A stretch of 64,000 nucleotides of DNA from Segatella hominis (GTDB lineage Bacteria > Bacteroidota > Bacteroidia > Bacteroidales > Bacteroidaceae). The position numbers were made by a program, and so were the translations under genes. Numbering within the stretch: the first letter of the stretch is position 1; each line of letters opens with the position of its first letter. Positions 25,866-34,906 of the stretch are shown here, piece after piece. The stretch spans positions 1-64,000 of the forward strand of contig NZ_SGVY01000010.1 in the NCBI RefSeq assembly GCF_004535825.1. Direction: 5' to 3'. The notes beneath the pieces are model-generated. The model made no database searches. It had not been told where the DNA came from and saw nothing but the letters and a program-made list of their open reading frames with translations.

Positions 25866-26965
25866 TGGTAACAAGTGAACTTACATACATTAAGCTGAGC
25901 GAGGTTTCCCTTCTTCCTTACAACCCACGTAAGATCAAGAAGGCAGACTTTGATCGGCTTATTGATAGCATAAAGATAAATGGTTTCTGGAAGCACCGTC
26001 CTCTGGCTATAGAGGTACAGGATGGCAAGAACTTTGTTCTGTGCGGAAACCAGAGAGTGAAGGCTGCAAAGAAGCTCAAACTTAAGGAGGTTCCAGCTGT
26101 TTTCTACTCTGAGCTAACAGATGATGAGCGAGTTGATCTTATCACCAGGGATAATATCTCAAATGGAGAATGGGATCAGACCGTTCTAGATACGGATCCA
26201 CACTTCCAGGATCTTGATTTTGAATTTATGGGCTTGATCCTTCCTGGTACGGATGATGATCAACCTAAGAAAAAGAAGGGTAAGAAGAAACAGAAGGCTG
26301 AGACCGATCCAGAAGGATCTGGTGAGGATCCAGAGGAAGAAGATTTCCCAGATGAGCCTACACAGGAACAGAAGATGCTGGATGATGTTCTTTTCCCTTC
26401 TAACAATAAGTTCGAGATCCCTACTCTATTGAAGGAAATGGAGGCTGGTAGGGTGGTTCTTCCAATAACACCCTGGGGAGCGAACAGCAGACTGAGGAAA
26501 GACGTGAACACATATCACTTCTATGTGGATGATTACAGGTTCGAGAAACTTTTCAAGGATCCGACAAACCTCATTAACTCTGGAGTTCAGTCTATAGTGG
26601 AACCTAACTGTAGCTGTCACGATCAAACACCGATCGCCTATGGTATCTCTCTGATCTACAAGAAACGCTGGCTGGCTCGTTACTGCCAGGAGCTGGGTAT
26701 CAAGGTTTACGCTGATCTGAATGTGGCTCACAAGTTTATCGAGTACAATATGCTAGGTATTCCCGAAGGATATAACGCATTTTTCACCAGGGGATGCGAT
26801 GGATGGCTGGAAAGCCTTAAGAGCGATCTGGAGGTGGCACAGCGTATTTCTGGGCTGGAGGTTCCAAACCTGGTGGTTTATGGAGGTGGTACAGAGATCC
26901 AGGAGTTCTGCCAGAAGAAAGGCATCCTCTATCTCTCTGATTTTATCAACGCAAAGAAAATATAA
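25862..26965 (+). CDS. ParB-like N-terminal domain fused to DUF4417
   Basis: 367 aa. Residues 9-100 form a ParB/sulfiredoxin-type domain (VSLLPYNPRKIKKADFDRLIDSIKINGFW, then CGNQRVKAAKKL). A charged Lys/Asp/Glu linker follows (residues about 136-180). The C-terminal part (residues about 190-365) is DUF4417-like, with SIVEPNCSCHDQTPIAYGISLIYKKRW and FTRGCDGW. The ParB domain may bind CTP or act as a nuclease, as in other mobile elements. The role of DUF4417 is unknown. Confidence 0.75.
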   Translation: MMVTSELTYIKLSEVSLLPYNPRKIKKADFDRLIDSIKINGFWKHRPLAIEVQDGKNFVLCGNQRVKAAKKLKLKEVPAVFYSELTDDERVDLITRDNISNGEWDQTVLDTDPHFQDLDFEFMGLILPGTDDDQPKKKKGKKKQKAETDPEGSGEDPEEEDFPDEPTQEQKMLDDVLFPSNNKFEIPTLLKEMEAGRVVLPITPWGANSRLRKDVNTYHFYVDDYRFEKLFKDPTNLINSGVQSIVEPNCSCHDQTPIAYGISLIYKKRWLARYCQELGIKVYADLNVAHKFIEYNMLGIPEGYNAFFTRGCDGWLESLKSDLEVAQRISGLEVPNLVVYGGGTEIQEFCQKKGILYLSDFINAKKI

Positions 26966-26986
26966 ACTATAAAAATTCGTTTAAAT

Positions 26987-27601
26987 ATGGGAAGAAACAG
27001 TGGCGGTGTTACCTCTGGAGGAACACCAAAAGGCAGAGGCGATGTAAACTACAAGGGAAAGATCACTGGCTTACGTGATCTTGTTACCGTTAAGGACAAA
27101 GCCGTATATAAGGAGTTGAAGGAAGGCATTTCCAGGTATCACACCATGTTAGGTGTTCGCCAGAAGGATGTTCGTGTGGGCACGATGGAAAATGGAGTTC
27201 TGGGTGTTCATGCTACAATCGGAGGCAAGAGCGGTCAGATCATCCTTAACTCTAAGTATTTCGATCTTCCAAAAGCTAAGATCGAGACAATGCAAAAGCA
27301 AGGCATGAAGGATGGCTGGCACACAAAGACCAAGAAGCCAGTTCAGCACACCGTGATCCATGAGCTTGCACACGCTACCTGGAACAATCATCTGGACAGC
27401 GCAAATGCAAAGGCTGCAACACCAGCGGTGAAGAAGCTCTACAATGCCTGGACACGTGATCGCAAGAAGAAGGGCTATGGTCAGTATGCCAAGACCAACA
27501 TCAATGAGTTTTGGGCTGAAACCTCAGCTAAGGCAGTACGTGGAGACCAGGACAGATATACACGTGCTGTGCGTGGCATCATCAAGAAATACAAGCTCTA
27601 A
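26987..27601 (+). CDS. Putative zinc metallopeptidase (HELAH)
   Basis: 204 aa. The motif TVIHELAHATWNNH near residues 124-137 is a His-Glu-x-x-His zinc site, with a possible third ligand in NEFWAETSAKA (Glu about 45 residues downstream). The N-terminus is Gly/Ser-rich. It is encoded upstream of the terminase genes, so it may be involved in head maturation, but similar proteins also occur as free phage metallopeptidases. Confidence 0.6.
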   Translation: MGRNSGGVTSGGTPKGRGDVNYKGKITGLRDLVTVKDKAVYKELKEGISRYHTMLGVRQKDVRVGTMENGVLGVHATIGGKSGQIILNSKYFDLPKAKIETMQKQGMKDGWHTKTKKPVQHTVIHELAHATWNNHLDSANAKAATPAVKKLYNAWTRDRKKKGYGQYAKTNINEFWAETSAKAVRGDQDRYTRAVRGIIKKYKL

Positions 27602-27656
27602 CCAAAGGGCAACGAGATAGAATATTCCAGTAACAAACAACAAAAAGCAAGAAATT

Positions 27657-27887
27657 ATGAAAAAGATTCAATTAACAGAGGCAGAGATCAAGACGATCGA
27701 GGCTTACAAGAATGATGAGATCAACACTTATTCACCAGAAAATCCAGAGGATCAGAAGAACCTGGATAGCGTGATTAACAAGGCTGAGGAACTTCTGGAT
27801 GAATATCCAGATGATGAGTTTGATGATCTGGTGCTGTGGGTATATGACAAGTACAACCAGCAACAGGAGGCAGAGGCAGCTAAATAG
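27657..27887 (+). CDS. Small acidic protein
   Basis: 76 aa, very acidic (EYPDDEFDDLVLWVYDKY). Last gene of the ParB-like operon, followed by an intrinsic terminator. No family recognised. Confidence 0.5.
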   Translation: MKKIQLTEAEIKTIEAYKNDEINTYSPENPEDQKNLDSVINKAEELLDEYPDDEFDDLVLWVYDKYNQQQEAEAAK

Positions 27888-27917
27888 TGTGCCATTTTAC
27901 TTTTATATAAATCCAGG

Positions 27918-27957
27918 AAATCTGATGTGTATTTTGCTACTATCAGATTTTCTTTTT
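27918..27957 (+). terminator. Terminator before the terminase operon
   Basis: AAATCTGAT (27918-27926) pairs with ATCAGATTT (27942-27950), loop 15 nt, followed by TCTTTTT. It separates the ParB-like operon from the packaging genes. Confidence 0.7.
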
Positions 27958-27967
27958 ATGGGTAATG

Positions 27968-27984
27968 TGTGTATTTGGTACACA
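27968..27984. promoter_or_regulatory. Possible operator of a second type, TGTGTA-TTTGG-TACACA
   Basis: A perfect 6-bp inverted repeat with a 5-nt spacer, 45 nt before the first packaging gene. A related site, TGTGTATCTGAAACACA, is at 36585-36601 near the leftward-cassette promoter. No convincing -7 element was found between here and 28029. Confidence 0.45.
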
Positions 27985-28028
27985 TTTGTCCTAAAAAACG
28001 AAACGATGGCAAAACGACATTAAAGGTT

Positions 28029-28544
28029 ATGGGAAGAATACAGAAAGGTGAACATAGGGGAAAGGAGTTTTCATCCGATTACCAGCCTAAGAACAGGCGC
28101 AAACCAAAGATCTTCACTGTGCTCAAAAAGGAGTACGGTGTGGACGTTTCTTCTTCTGTGCTGGGTGATCTGAGCCGTGAACAGATCTGTGACGTGATCA
28201 AGCTGGTACTTACAGGAGATCCCAGAAACACGATGATCCTTAACAATAAGATGGGACAGGATCTTAAGGAGATCCAGCAGAAACTTAAGGCTGGCGAGGT
28301 TCCACCAGGGATCAAGGCAACAGATTCCGTGTGGCAGCTCTATCTTTCTCTTACCAGCGCAATAACCAAGGAGACGAATGCTGGCAAGAGCGACACGTTA
28401 CGCTGGTGCATAGAATTTCTTTGGGGTAAGGCTACACAGCCTATTGATAACAACATCATCCAGGCGCAAGCATCCGATGATGATCTTTCAGATGAAGATA
28501 TACAGGCAGAGATCGACAAGATCGACACCGATTTAAATAGTTAG
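28029..28544 (+). CDS. Putative terminase small subunit
   Basis: 171 aa from MGRIQKGEHRGK; an upstream ATG at 27969 would extend it through the operator-like repeat. Basic N-terminus (NRRKPKIF), then VLGDLSREQICDVIKLVLTGDPRN and further helices, and an acidic C-terminus. It lies 4 nt before the large subunit gene. The assignment is from position and general composition, a DNA-binding helical protein with an acidic C-terminus. Confidence 0.65.
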   Translation: MGRIQKGEHRGKEFSSDYQPKNRRKPKIFTVLKKEYGVDVSSSVLGDLSREQICDVIKLVLTGDPRNTMILNNKMGQDLKEIQQKLKAGEVPPGIKATDSVWQLYLSLTSAITKETNAGKSDTLRWCIEFLWGKATQPIDNNIIQAQASDDDLSDEDIQAEIDKIDTDLNS

Positions 28545-28548
28545 TAAT

Positions 28549-30003
28549 ATGGATAAGAAGGCAATGTTAAAAAGAAAGCTGGAGCTTAAGAGGCTCCAGT
28601 ATAGGAGGGCTGCACAGGATAGGCTGGCGATCTTCCTTAACTATACTATGCCTTCCTACCAGAGGCAGTGGTTCCATACGCTTATAGCTGATAAGTGCCA
28701 GGCACTCCTGGAAGGCAAGATCCAGAAGCTGATGATCTTTGTGCCACCTCAGCATGGAAAGAGTGAGATCGTATCACGTAGGTTTCCAGCCTGGGCATTT
28801 GGAAGGGATCCATCTTTGAAGATCGTGGAGTGTTCCTACAGCTCCACCCTGGCAGAAAGTTTCTCCAGATCCATCCAGCTAACGATGGATAGCAAGGAAT
28901 ACCAGGAGCTGTTTCCAGATACCCAGATCCCGAAAAGAGGTGGTGGAGGTTTGAAGCGTGATGTGGACTACTTCGATACTCTTTCACGTGGCTTCTATAA
29001 GGCTGTGGGTGTTACTGGATCTTTAACTGGTACACCAGCCGATATAGCTATTATTGACGATCCTGTAAAGGATAAGATCGAGGCTTATTCTGATACGTAC
29101 AGGCAGCGTGTCTGGGACTGGTACACAGACGTTCTTTCTACTCGTTTGCATAACGGATCCAAGCAGCTCCTTATTATGACCAGATGGCATGAAGATGATC
29201 TGGCTGGCAAGATCCTTAAGAAGGAACCTGGCGAATGGGAGGTTTTATCCATCCCAGCGATCAAGGAGGATGAGCCAAGCCAAGAGGATCCACGTAAGCC
29301 TGGTGAAGCACTCTGGGAGGAAAGGCACTCTCTGGAGCGACTGAGGGCGATGGAAAGGAAATCACTAAGAACCTTCACAGCTCTCTATCAGCAGCATCCT
29401 TCTGTGGCTGGAGGTACTATCTGGAAGCGTGACTGGTTCCGTAAGATCTCAGTTCCAGAGTTCCTGGGCATCAAGAATAAGGATGTGATCATCCACTTCT
29501 TCATGGATACAGCATACACAAAGAATAGTGGGAATGACCCTTCTGGTCAGATTGCAGCGTGCCGCATAGGAAACTATATGTATATCACGGATGCTATTTC
29601 CGTATATAAGAACTTTCCAGAGCTGATACGCTGGATCCCAGAATATGAGAAGGCACATGGATACACGAAATCATCCACGATCAGAATAGAGCCTAAAGCA
29701 AATGGTATCTCTGTAGTGGATCAGCTCCAGGATCAAACAGATCTGAATGTGGTGAAAACTCCTTCACCGGTTGATTCCAAGGAGGTGAGAGCGCAAGCGA
29801 ACAGCGCAAAGATCGAGTGTGGACGTGTGTTCCTGGTAGAAGGTGAATGGAACGAGAACTATCTGGAGCAAGTCACCAAGTTCCCAGCTGTGGCACATGA
29901 TGAGTGGGTCGATGTTACTAATTACGCTATAGACTATCTCATTAATGATGAGGTGGAGATACCAGATGATATAGAGGATCGTCTGCCAGTCTTAGATATA
30001 TAA
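28549..30003 (+). CDS. Terminase large subunit
   Basis: 484 aa. Walker A-like FVPPQHGKSE (residues 64-73), Walker B IIDDP (168-172) after TGTPADIA, and a C-terminal RNase H-like nuclease with HFFMDTAYT (first metal-binding Asp) and the final DEWVDVTNYAIDYL. This is the ATP-driven packaging motor and headful/cos-cutting nuclease. AGG codons are frequent at the 5' end of the gene, matching the phage tRNA-Arg(CCU). Confidence 0.93.
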   Translation: MDKKAMLKRKLELKRLQYRRAAQDRLAIFLNYTMPSYQRQWFHTLIADKCQALLEGKIQKLMIFVPPQHGKSEIVSRRFPAWAFGRDPSLKIVECSYSSTLAESFSRSIQLTMDSKEYQELFPDTQIPKRGGGGLKRDVDYFDTLSRGFYKAVGVTGSLTGTPADIAIIDDPVKDKIEAYSDTYRQRVWDWYTDVLSTRLHNGSKQLLIMTRWHEDDLAGKILKKEPGEWEVLSIPAIKEDEPSQEDPRKPGEALWEERHSLERLRAMERKSLRTFTALYQQHPSVAGGTIWKRDWFRKISVPEFLGIKNKDVIIHFFMDTAYTKNSGNDPSGQIAACRIGNYMYITDAISVYKNFPELIRWIPEYEKAHGYTKSSTIRIEPKANGISVVDQLQDQTDLNVVKTPSPVDSKEVRAQANSAKIECGRVFLVEGEWNENYLEQVTKFPAVAHDEWVDVTNYAIDYLINDEVEIPDDIEDRLPVLDI

Positions 30004-30019
30004 TCAAAATTACATAACT

Positions 30020-31444
30020 ATGGGTATTTTTTCAAGCATAACAAACAACATCAAGGCGGCTGTAGGCTACAAGCAGTCTTTCGATGAACTCCTGGAGGCT
30101 GGTGATATAACCAGAGCCGTAGGCTTAATGACCGACTGGAGCGAGGTAGCGGCAAAGAACCTCAAAGATTACAAGATCGGATCACACAAGATCATGGATC
30201 GCAAGGATAAAGCCGTATTTGACAAGAAGGGTAATTTCCTCAGATGGAGAAAACGCTGGAAGATCCCCCAGCCATACCAGGAGTATATCAACGAGGTATC
30301 CCTGGTTTTCCTCTATGGTAAGCCTGTGCTCTGGGCGCAATACACAGAGAACACAGATTTTGCCTTTGATGCTTATACCAAGCTGAATGAGGAATGCCGT
30401 TTTGATTCCATCATCCGAGAGGCGAAACGTGCCGCTGGTGCTGAGGGAACTTCTGCCATCCTCTATCATGTGTATAAGGATCGTGAAGGTAAGCCAAGGC
30501 TCCTTCTTAAGTGCCTGTGCAAGGATGAGGATGATGAGATCTACACCATCAAGGATCAGTATGGAAGGCTTACGGCTTTTGCCTGGGGCTATTACGTTAC
30601 TGAGGCTGGAGGGCACACCGTACATCATATAGACATCTACACAGACGATACGATCTATGAGTGCCAGAGAGGTTCAGTAGGCTGGAATGTGAACAAAAGA
30701 AACAACCAGATCGGCAAGATCCCTGTGCTTCTTCTGGAGCAGAAACCAGAGGCAGCTTCAGTGCAGCCGATGATCGAGCGTGTCGAGAACATGGAGAGTG
30801 TTGATGCTGATGTTGTGGATCGTTTTGCGAACCCAGCCCTGGTAGCAACAGCAGACATTCTGAATAACCTTCCAAAGGAAGAAGAAGAAGCGAAGCTCTT
30901 TGTGCTTAAGAACGGTGGTGAACTGAAATACTTATCCTGGGATCAAAGCTCTGATGCTAAGGAAAAGCAGTACCAGAGGCTTGATAACAAGATTATGAAC
31001 TTCTCCTTCACACCTCAGATCAACCTGGATTCTATGAAGAACCTGGGCAACCTGTCAGCTAAGGCGATCGTGAAGGTGTTCCTCCTGGCAGAGGTGAAGG
31101 CAGAACGACACAAGGAGAAGCACGATGGCTACATGAACCGTCACGCACACCTTATGCTAGCTATTCTCGCTAATGTGCTAGATTATGCTCATGCTGAGGA
31201 ATACAAGAAGCTGGTGGTTACACATACCTTCCAGCAACCATTTGGCGAGGATTCAAGCGATGTGCTTACAGATGTGCTTAAGATGTTCGGTGCTGGTGCT
31301 CTGTCACTCCAGACAACCCTGGAACTTTCCTACCTGGTTAAGAATGCCAAGAAGGAGCTGGGCTTGATCAAGGATGAGAGAGAGGAAAGTTTGAAGCAGC
31401 AAGCAGAAATGAACAGGCAAGACGTTTTCCAACCAGCAGACTAA
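30020..31444 (+). CDS. Portal protein, SPP1 gp6-like
   Basis: 474 aa. N-terminal wing region with RKRWKIPQPYQEYINEVSLVFLYGKPV, a central beta region, and helical stem and crown segments with ADVVDRFANPALV and INLDSMKNLGNLSAKAIVKVF. This is the layout of SPP1/DUF935-like portals. It forms the 12-mer ring at the DNA entry vertex. It lies 16 nt after the terminase gene. Confidence 0.87.
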   Translation: MGIFSSITNNIKAAVGYKQSFDELLEAGDITRAVGLMTDWSEVAAKNLKDYKIGSHKIMDRKDKAVFDKKGNFLRWRKRWKIPQPYQEYINEVSLVFLYGKPVLWAQYTENTDFAFDAYTKLNEECRFDSIIREAKRAAGAEGTSAILYHVYKDREGKPRLLLKCLCKDEDDEIYTIKDQYGRLTAFAWGYYVTEAGGHTVHHIDIYTDDTIYECQRGSVGWNVNKRNNQIGKIPVLLLEQKPEAASVQPMIERVENMESVDADVVDRFANPALVATADILNNLPKEEEEAKLFVLKNGGELKYLSWDQSSDAKEKQYQRLDNKIMNFSFTPQINLDSMKNLGNLSAKAIVKVFLLAEVKAERHKEKHDGYMNRHAHLMLAILANVLDYAHAEEYKKLVVTHTFQQPFGEDSSDVLTDVLKMFGAGALSLQTTLELSYLVKNAKKELGLIKDEREESLKQQAEMNRQDVFQPAD

Positions 31445-31447
31445 GGG

Positions 31448-31630
31448 ATGGCAAAGAAGAAACCAGATGTGATCTTTAGCGATGTGCATTGCATAGACTG
31501 TGCTCATTGCTATGATCACCACGAAATGAGCGTTAAGGGAGTGCTCTTTATGGGTCGCTGTCCTTATAGTGAGTGGGCTGTTTTCCTTTTCCACGATTAT
31601 TGCAATCACTTCAAAATGAAAAAGGCATGA
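31448..31630 (+). CDS. Small Cys/His-rich protein
   Basis: 60 aa with CIDCAHCYDHH, a later Cys in MGRCPYSEW and DYCNHF, enough for a zinc site. It overlaps the MuF-like gene by 4 nt (ATGA), indicating translational coupling between portal and MuF. Function unknown. Confidence 0.65.
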   Translation: MAKKKPDVIFSDVHCIDCAHCYDHHEMSVKGVLFMGRCPYSEWAVFLFHDYCNHFKMKKA

Positions 31631-32760
31631 AAATAGATTATGAACTTCTACATAGATCTATGATCGAGCGCACGAATACGTATGCCTCCAGGATCAAGAC
31701 TATCTACCGGGGAGCCTTTGATCGGATCATAGAGATCATCAAGGAGTGTGATCTGGAAGATGATAAGCCTTTCAACTTCACAGATTACGGATACAGCGAA
31801 GATGTTACTCCAGTGTTCCGAAATATGTATTCCCAGCTATACCAGGAATACCGCAAGGATATTACCTTTGAGTTTAATAAGGCGAATAAGGATAATGACA
31901 ACCTGGTTAAGGCGATCTTTGGAGCCAGATCTATAGAGGATAACCATTACGCTAAGTTCTTCCACCGAAACATGGAAGCTCTGGATGCCTTCTTCACCAG
32001 GAAGAATAACGGAATGAACCTGTCACAGCGAGTGTGGATGTATGTGGGCTTATTCAAACAGGAACTCCAGGACACTATAGACCTGGCTCTGGGAGAAGGA
32101 ACAGCAGCCAACAGTCTTGCAGCCAGGATCAAGCATCTTCTGAATGAGCCAGATCGGTTCTACAGGAGATTCCGAGTTAAGACTGGTGAGGATGAGAACG
32201 GAAACCCGATCTATGGAAGGATCTGGAAAAGGCGCATCTATGACCGCAAGACTGGCTTGTATCAGTGGGTGAATGAGGATCCCAGGAAGTACCATCCTGG
32301 TATGGGTGTGTACAGATCATCTGCCAGGAATGCCCAGAGACTAGCCAGAACAGAAACGAATATCGCCTACAGAACGGCTGATTACAACCGATGGCAGACG
32401 TTTGATTTTGTTGTGGGCTGTGAGATCAAGGTGAGCAATAACCATCCATACCCAGATATATGTGATGATCTCGCTGGCTTCTATCCCAAAGATTTCAAGT
32501 GGACTGGATGGCATCCTAACTGTAGGTGTTACATGGTTCCAGTACTGGCGGCTGAATATGAGATCCAGGATATGATCGGTAAGCTCATGGAAAACAAGAG
32601 TAGTAAGCTGGTCGATTCCGACAACGAGATCAAGAAAATGCCTCAGTGCTTCACTACCTGGCTTGATCAGAACTGGGAACGCTACCAGGCTTCAAAGAAG
32701 AAGGGAACGCTACCATACTGGATCAAGGATAATGAGCGATATTTCAAAAAGGCTTCTTAG
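31627..32760 (+). CDS. MuF-like head morphogenesis protein
   Basis: 377 aa from MKIDYELLHRSM; a start at 31573 would lie within the previous gene. The first part is helical. The second contains LARTETNIAYRTADYNRW and ends in DFKWTGWHPNCRCYMVPVL, the Mu gpF/SPP1 gp7 signature (HPNCRC). It is a minor capsid protein injected or used early in head assembly. It is the last gene before the reversed cassette. Confidence 0.85.
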   Translation: MKIDYELLHRSMIERTNTYASRIKTIYRGAFDRIIEIIKECDLEDDKPFNFTDYGYSEDVTPVFRNMYSQLYQEYRKDITFEFNKANKDNDNLVKAIFGARSIEDNHYAKFFHRNMEALDAFFTRKNNGMNLSQRVWMYVGLFKQELQDTIDLALGEGTAANSLAARIKHLLNEPDRFYRRFRVKTGEDENGNPIYGRIWKRRIYDRKTGLYQWVNEDPRKYHPGMGVYRSSARNAQRLARTETNIAYRTADYNRWQTFDFVVGCEIKVSNNHPYPDICDDLAGFYPKDFKWTGWHPNCRCYMVPVLAAEYEIQDMIGKLMENKSSKLVDSDNEIKKMPQCFTTWLDQNWERYQASKKKGTLPYWIKDNERYFKKAS

Positions 32761-32826
32761 TTTTTTCGTACATAAAATTTAGTTAAACGTTATTTTGTTG
32801 CTCTGTTGTGAAACATGGAAACAGAG

Positions 32827-32856
32827 AAAGGGATCTCATTTCTGGGATCCCTTTTA
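32827..32856. terminator. Bidirectional terminator between convergent operons
   Basis: AAAGGGATC (32827-32835) pairs with GATCCCTTT (32846-32854), followed by T-rich sequence. It lies between the end of the packaging/portal genes and the end of the leftward cassette. Confidence 0.75.
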
Positions 32857-32880
32857 TCATTTATGTAGCTCAGAGGATGG

Positions 32881-33114
32881 CTAAAACCTTCCTCTCTTAG
32901 ATTTCTTAGTGTGCAAGGTTCCACGCTTGATCGTGGCGAACCTGGATCTGTAGGTATTGCCTTTGAACCTTCCCCAGGTGCTCTTTGCCTTCACTCCGAT
33001 CACCTCTGTAGGGATCGTGTCGTAGATCGCTGATACCGATCCGAAATACCAGTCAGTTTCACCCAGGTATGGCTTATCCAGGTGAACGTGGATGATGCTT
33101 CTTTCCTTTGCCAT
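32881..33114 (-). CDS. Small basic protein, leftward cassette
   Basis: 77 aa, strongly basic C-terminus (KRGTLHTKKSKRGRF). The pattern WYFGSVSAIYDTIPTEVIGV resembles small Bacteroidota mobile-element proteins. Last gene of the cassette. May bind nucleic acid; function unknown. Confidence 0.55.
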   Translation of the reverse strand: MAKERSIIHVHLDKPYLGETDWYFGSVSAIYDTIPTEVIGVKAKSTWGRFKGNTYRSRFATIKRGTLHTKKSKRGRF

Positions 33115-33116
33115 AT

Positions 33117-33797
33117 TTAATCACAATTAAAATTCATATTGTCGATCTTGATACCGATCACCTTAACAGCTGTGTTGATGATCCTTGTGTGGATGGAGAT
33201 CTTATAGTTACCAGCGATCTCCTGGAGTGCCTTGCATACAGCCAGGGCATCCTTATTGACGGTGCTGTGGTAAGGAGCGGACAAACGCATTCTGATAAGC
33301 TGATCATAGTGCATTTCCTTTTCTCTCACATAGGTACACAGAGCCTGGCAGATATAGATGTTCGTGAGCAAGTTATATTCTTTCAAGTATGGATACTCCT
33401 TTTTCAGCTCAGTATTGATGCAGAAGTACAGCGTTTGAACATCATTGCCAGCCTTACCCAGAAAGGCGCACACCTGGCTTTCCAGGCTGTTGATAAGATC
33501 TGCCTTATCGCCACCTATGATGTTACGGATGTATTCCTTAGTGTGTGCTCTGATCTCTCTCACAGGCTTCTTATAGTCAAGCTGTCTCTGGGCACATTCA
33601 TTTGCTACAGCTGTGGCGAAACGGAATGCAGCCTGTGTCAGTACTATTGGAAGGTATGCGATTTTCAGAGCTTCCTCTGGTGTGAACTTACTGAGCATTT
33701 CACTCAGTGTGAACTCTCTGGCTGGTAAAACCTCCTTCTGGAGCTTCTTGTTTACCAGGTTTGGCATCATGTAGCCGTTTGTGTTATTGTCTTGCAT
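33117..33797 (-). CDS. Helical protein of 226 aa, leftward cassette
   Basis: Predicted all-helical, with SEMLSKFTPEEALKIAYLPIVLTQAAFRFA near residues 32-60 and several Cys residues (NECAQRQ, VCAFLG, YFCIN). No known family recognised. The largest gene of the cassette. Confidence 0.55.
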   Translation of the reverse strand: MQDNNTNGYMMPNLVNKKLQKEVLPAREFTLSEMLSKFTPEEALKIAYLPIVLTQAAFRFATAVANECAQRQLDYKKPVREIRAHTKEYIRNIIGGDKADLINSLESQVCAFLGKAGNDVQTLYFCINTELKKEYPYLKEYNLLTNIYICQALCTYVREKEMHYDQLIRMRLSAPYHSTVNKDALAVCKALQEIAGNYKISIHTRIINTAVKVIGIKIDNMNFNCD

Positions 33798-33834
33798 AAC
33801 TCTATTTATTTAATTCTATTACTTTAATTCTGGA

Positions 33835-34392
33835 TCATCCCAAAAGATCGTAGTCAGGTTCACGACCTTCAAACTCTCGTAACTTGGAACAGCCAAAGGC
33901 ACAGCTGCCATATTCGTTATCGTAAAAGTCACGACAGTTGTCGCATGGTGATTTTCGTCCAGCACCCTTCTCTAAGAAAGAGGCTAAGGCTTTCTCCACC
34001 TGTGAAACGCTGATCTTCTCATCTATGATCGCTTGATTCACTTCCTCTACAGAAACATCCGTATTCAGAGAGATCTCGCTGAAAACAGGAAAACCTAAAC
34101 TTGCATACTGTCTTGCAACCTTCTTGGAAAGAAAGCCTTTCTTTCCTACTTCCAGATAGAGATCAAATATCTTTCTGGTGGAAACTCCCAGGCTTCTTGC
34201 GATCTTTGTTATCATGGAGAGTGTGGCATCCACATGATCAAAGATAGCTCTCTGGCTGGTATTCATTCCAGACATATAGGCTTCTTTAACGATATTGCCG
34301 AGCTGATCATTATCCTTCTCGCTAAGGGCTTTGAGGTTCATTCTTTCGATATAACCTTCTGCCTCTGTCATTGCTTGTTGTCTATCCATCAT
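33835..34392 (-). CDS. Protein with C-terminal Cys cluster, leftward cassette
   Basis: 185 aa. The middle part, MITKIARSLGVSTRKIFDLYLEVG, looks like a helix-turn-helix. Near the C-terminus CDNCRDFYDNEYGSCAFGC could bind zinc. This combination suggests a DNA-binding protein, perhaps regulating the cassette or its host, but no family is recognised. Confidence 0.5.
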   Translation of the reverse strand: MMDRQQAMTEAEGYIERMNLKALSEKDNDQLGNIVKEAYMSGMNTSQRAIFDHVDATLSMITKIARSLGVSTRKIFDLYLEVGKKGFLSKKVARQYASLGFPVFSEISLNTDVSVEEVNQAIIDEKISVSQVEKALASFLEKGAGRKSPCDNCRDFYDNEYGSCAFGCSKLREFEGREPDYDLLG

Positions 34393-34416
34393 TTTATCTA
34401 TGAATTAAGTTACACA

Positions 34417-34758
34417 TTACTTCTTGAAGGTGATATAGGGTGTTCCAAAAAAGAGACCCAGGAGATACTTGAACTTTGCCAGAGACATATTCTTCACTCT
34501 GGTAACTTTGCGATCTCTGATCTCCTGGAACTTGTATGTATAAGGAGCCTTCTTGTAGTTACCGATCACCAACAGGACACAGGAAGCATCTGGATAAAAC
34601 ATAGCACTCTTGATCTCTCTGGCATCCTTATCACGCATGGTAACAGCCACCAGATAATCGTTCTTTCTCTCCAGGGCTAACTTGCTTAAGCTACATCTGT
34701 AGTCTTTAGGCTCAACCATAAAAGAACCCTTTCTATTTCTGATCTTCTTCTTTTTCAT
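34417..34758 (-). CDS. Small basic protein, leftward cassette
   Basis: 113 aa. Very basic start (MKKKKIRNRKGSF), then alternating beta segments (YLVAVTMRDKDAREIKSAMFY). It overlaps the membrane-peptide gene upstream by 26 nt. Function unknown. Confidence 0.5.
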   Translation of the reverse strand: MKKKKIRNRKGSFMVEPKDYRCSLSKLALERKNDYLVAVTMRDKDAREIKSAMFYPDASCVLLVIGNYKKAPYTYKFQEIRDRKVTRVKNMSLAKFKYLLGLFFGTPYITFKK

Positions 34759-34906
34759 TTTCTTTGTTGTATATGGATATTAATACTAACACCAGGAACA
34801 CACATAGGATCCCAGCACGAAACGACTTATTAAAACAGGCTATGATCGCTATCATGGTGGATAGCTGGAAAGCCTTACCTGGTAGGCTCCATCTTCCTCT
34901 GATCAT
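34733..34906 (-). CDS. 57-aa membrane protein, leftward cassette
   Basis: MIRGRWSLPGKAFQLSTMIA..., with a hydrophobic segment over residues 32-45 (AGILCVFLVLVLIS) and an acidic end. Its start overlaps the upstream stop as ATGA (34906-34903), and AAGGAGG lies 6 nt before the ATG, the best ribosome binding site in the cassette. It fills a gap that otherwise has no gene on this strand. Function unknown. Confidence 0.65.
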   Translation of the reverse strand: MIRGRWSLPGKAFQLSTMIAIIACFNKSFRAGILCVFLVLVLISIYNKENEKEEDQK

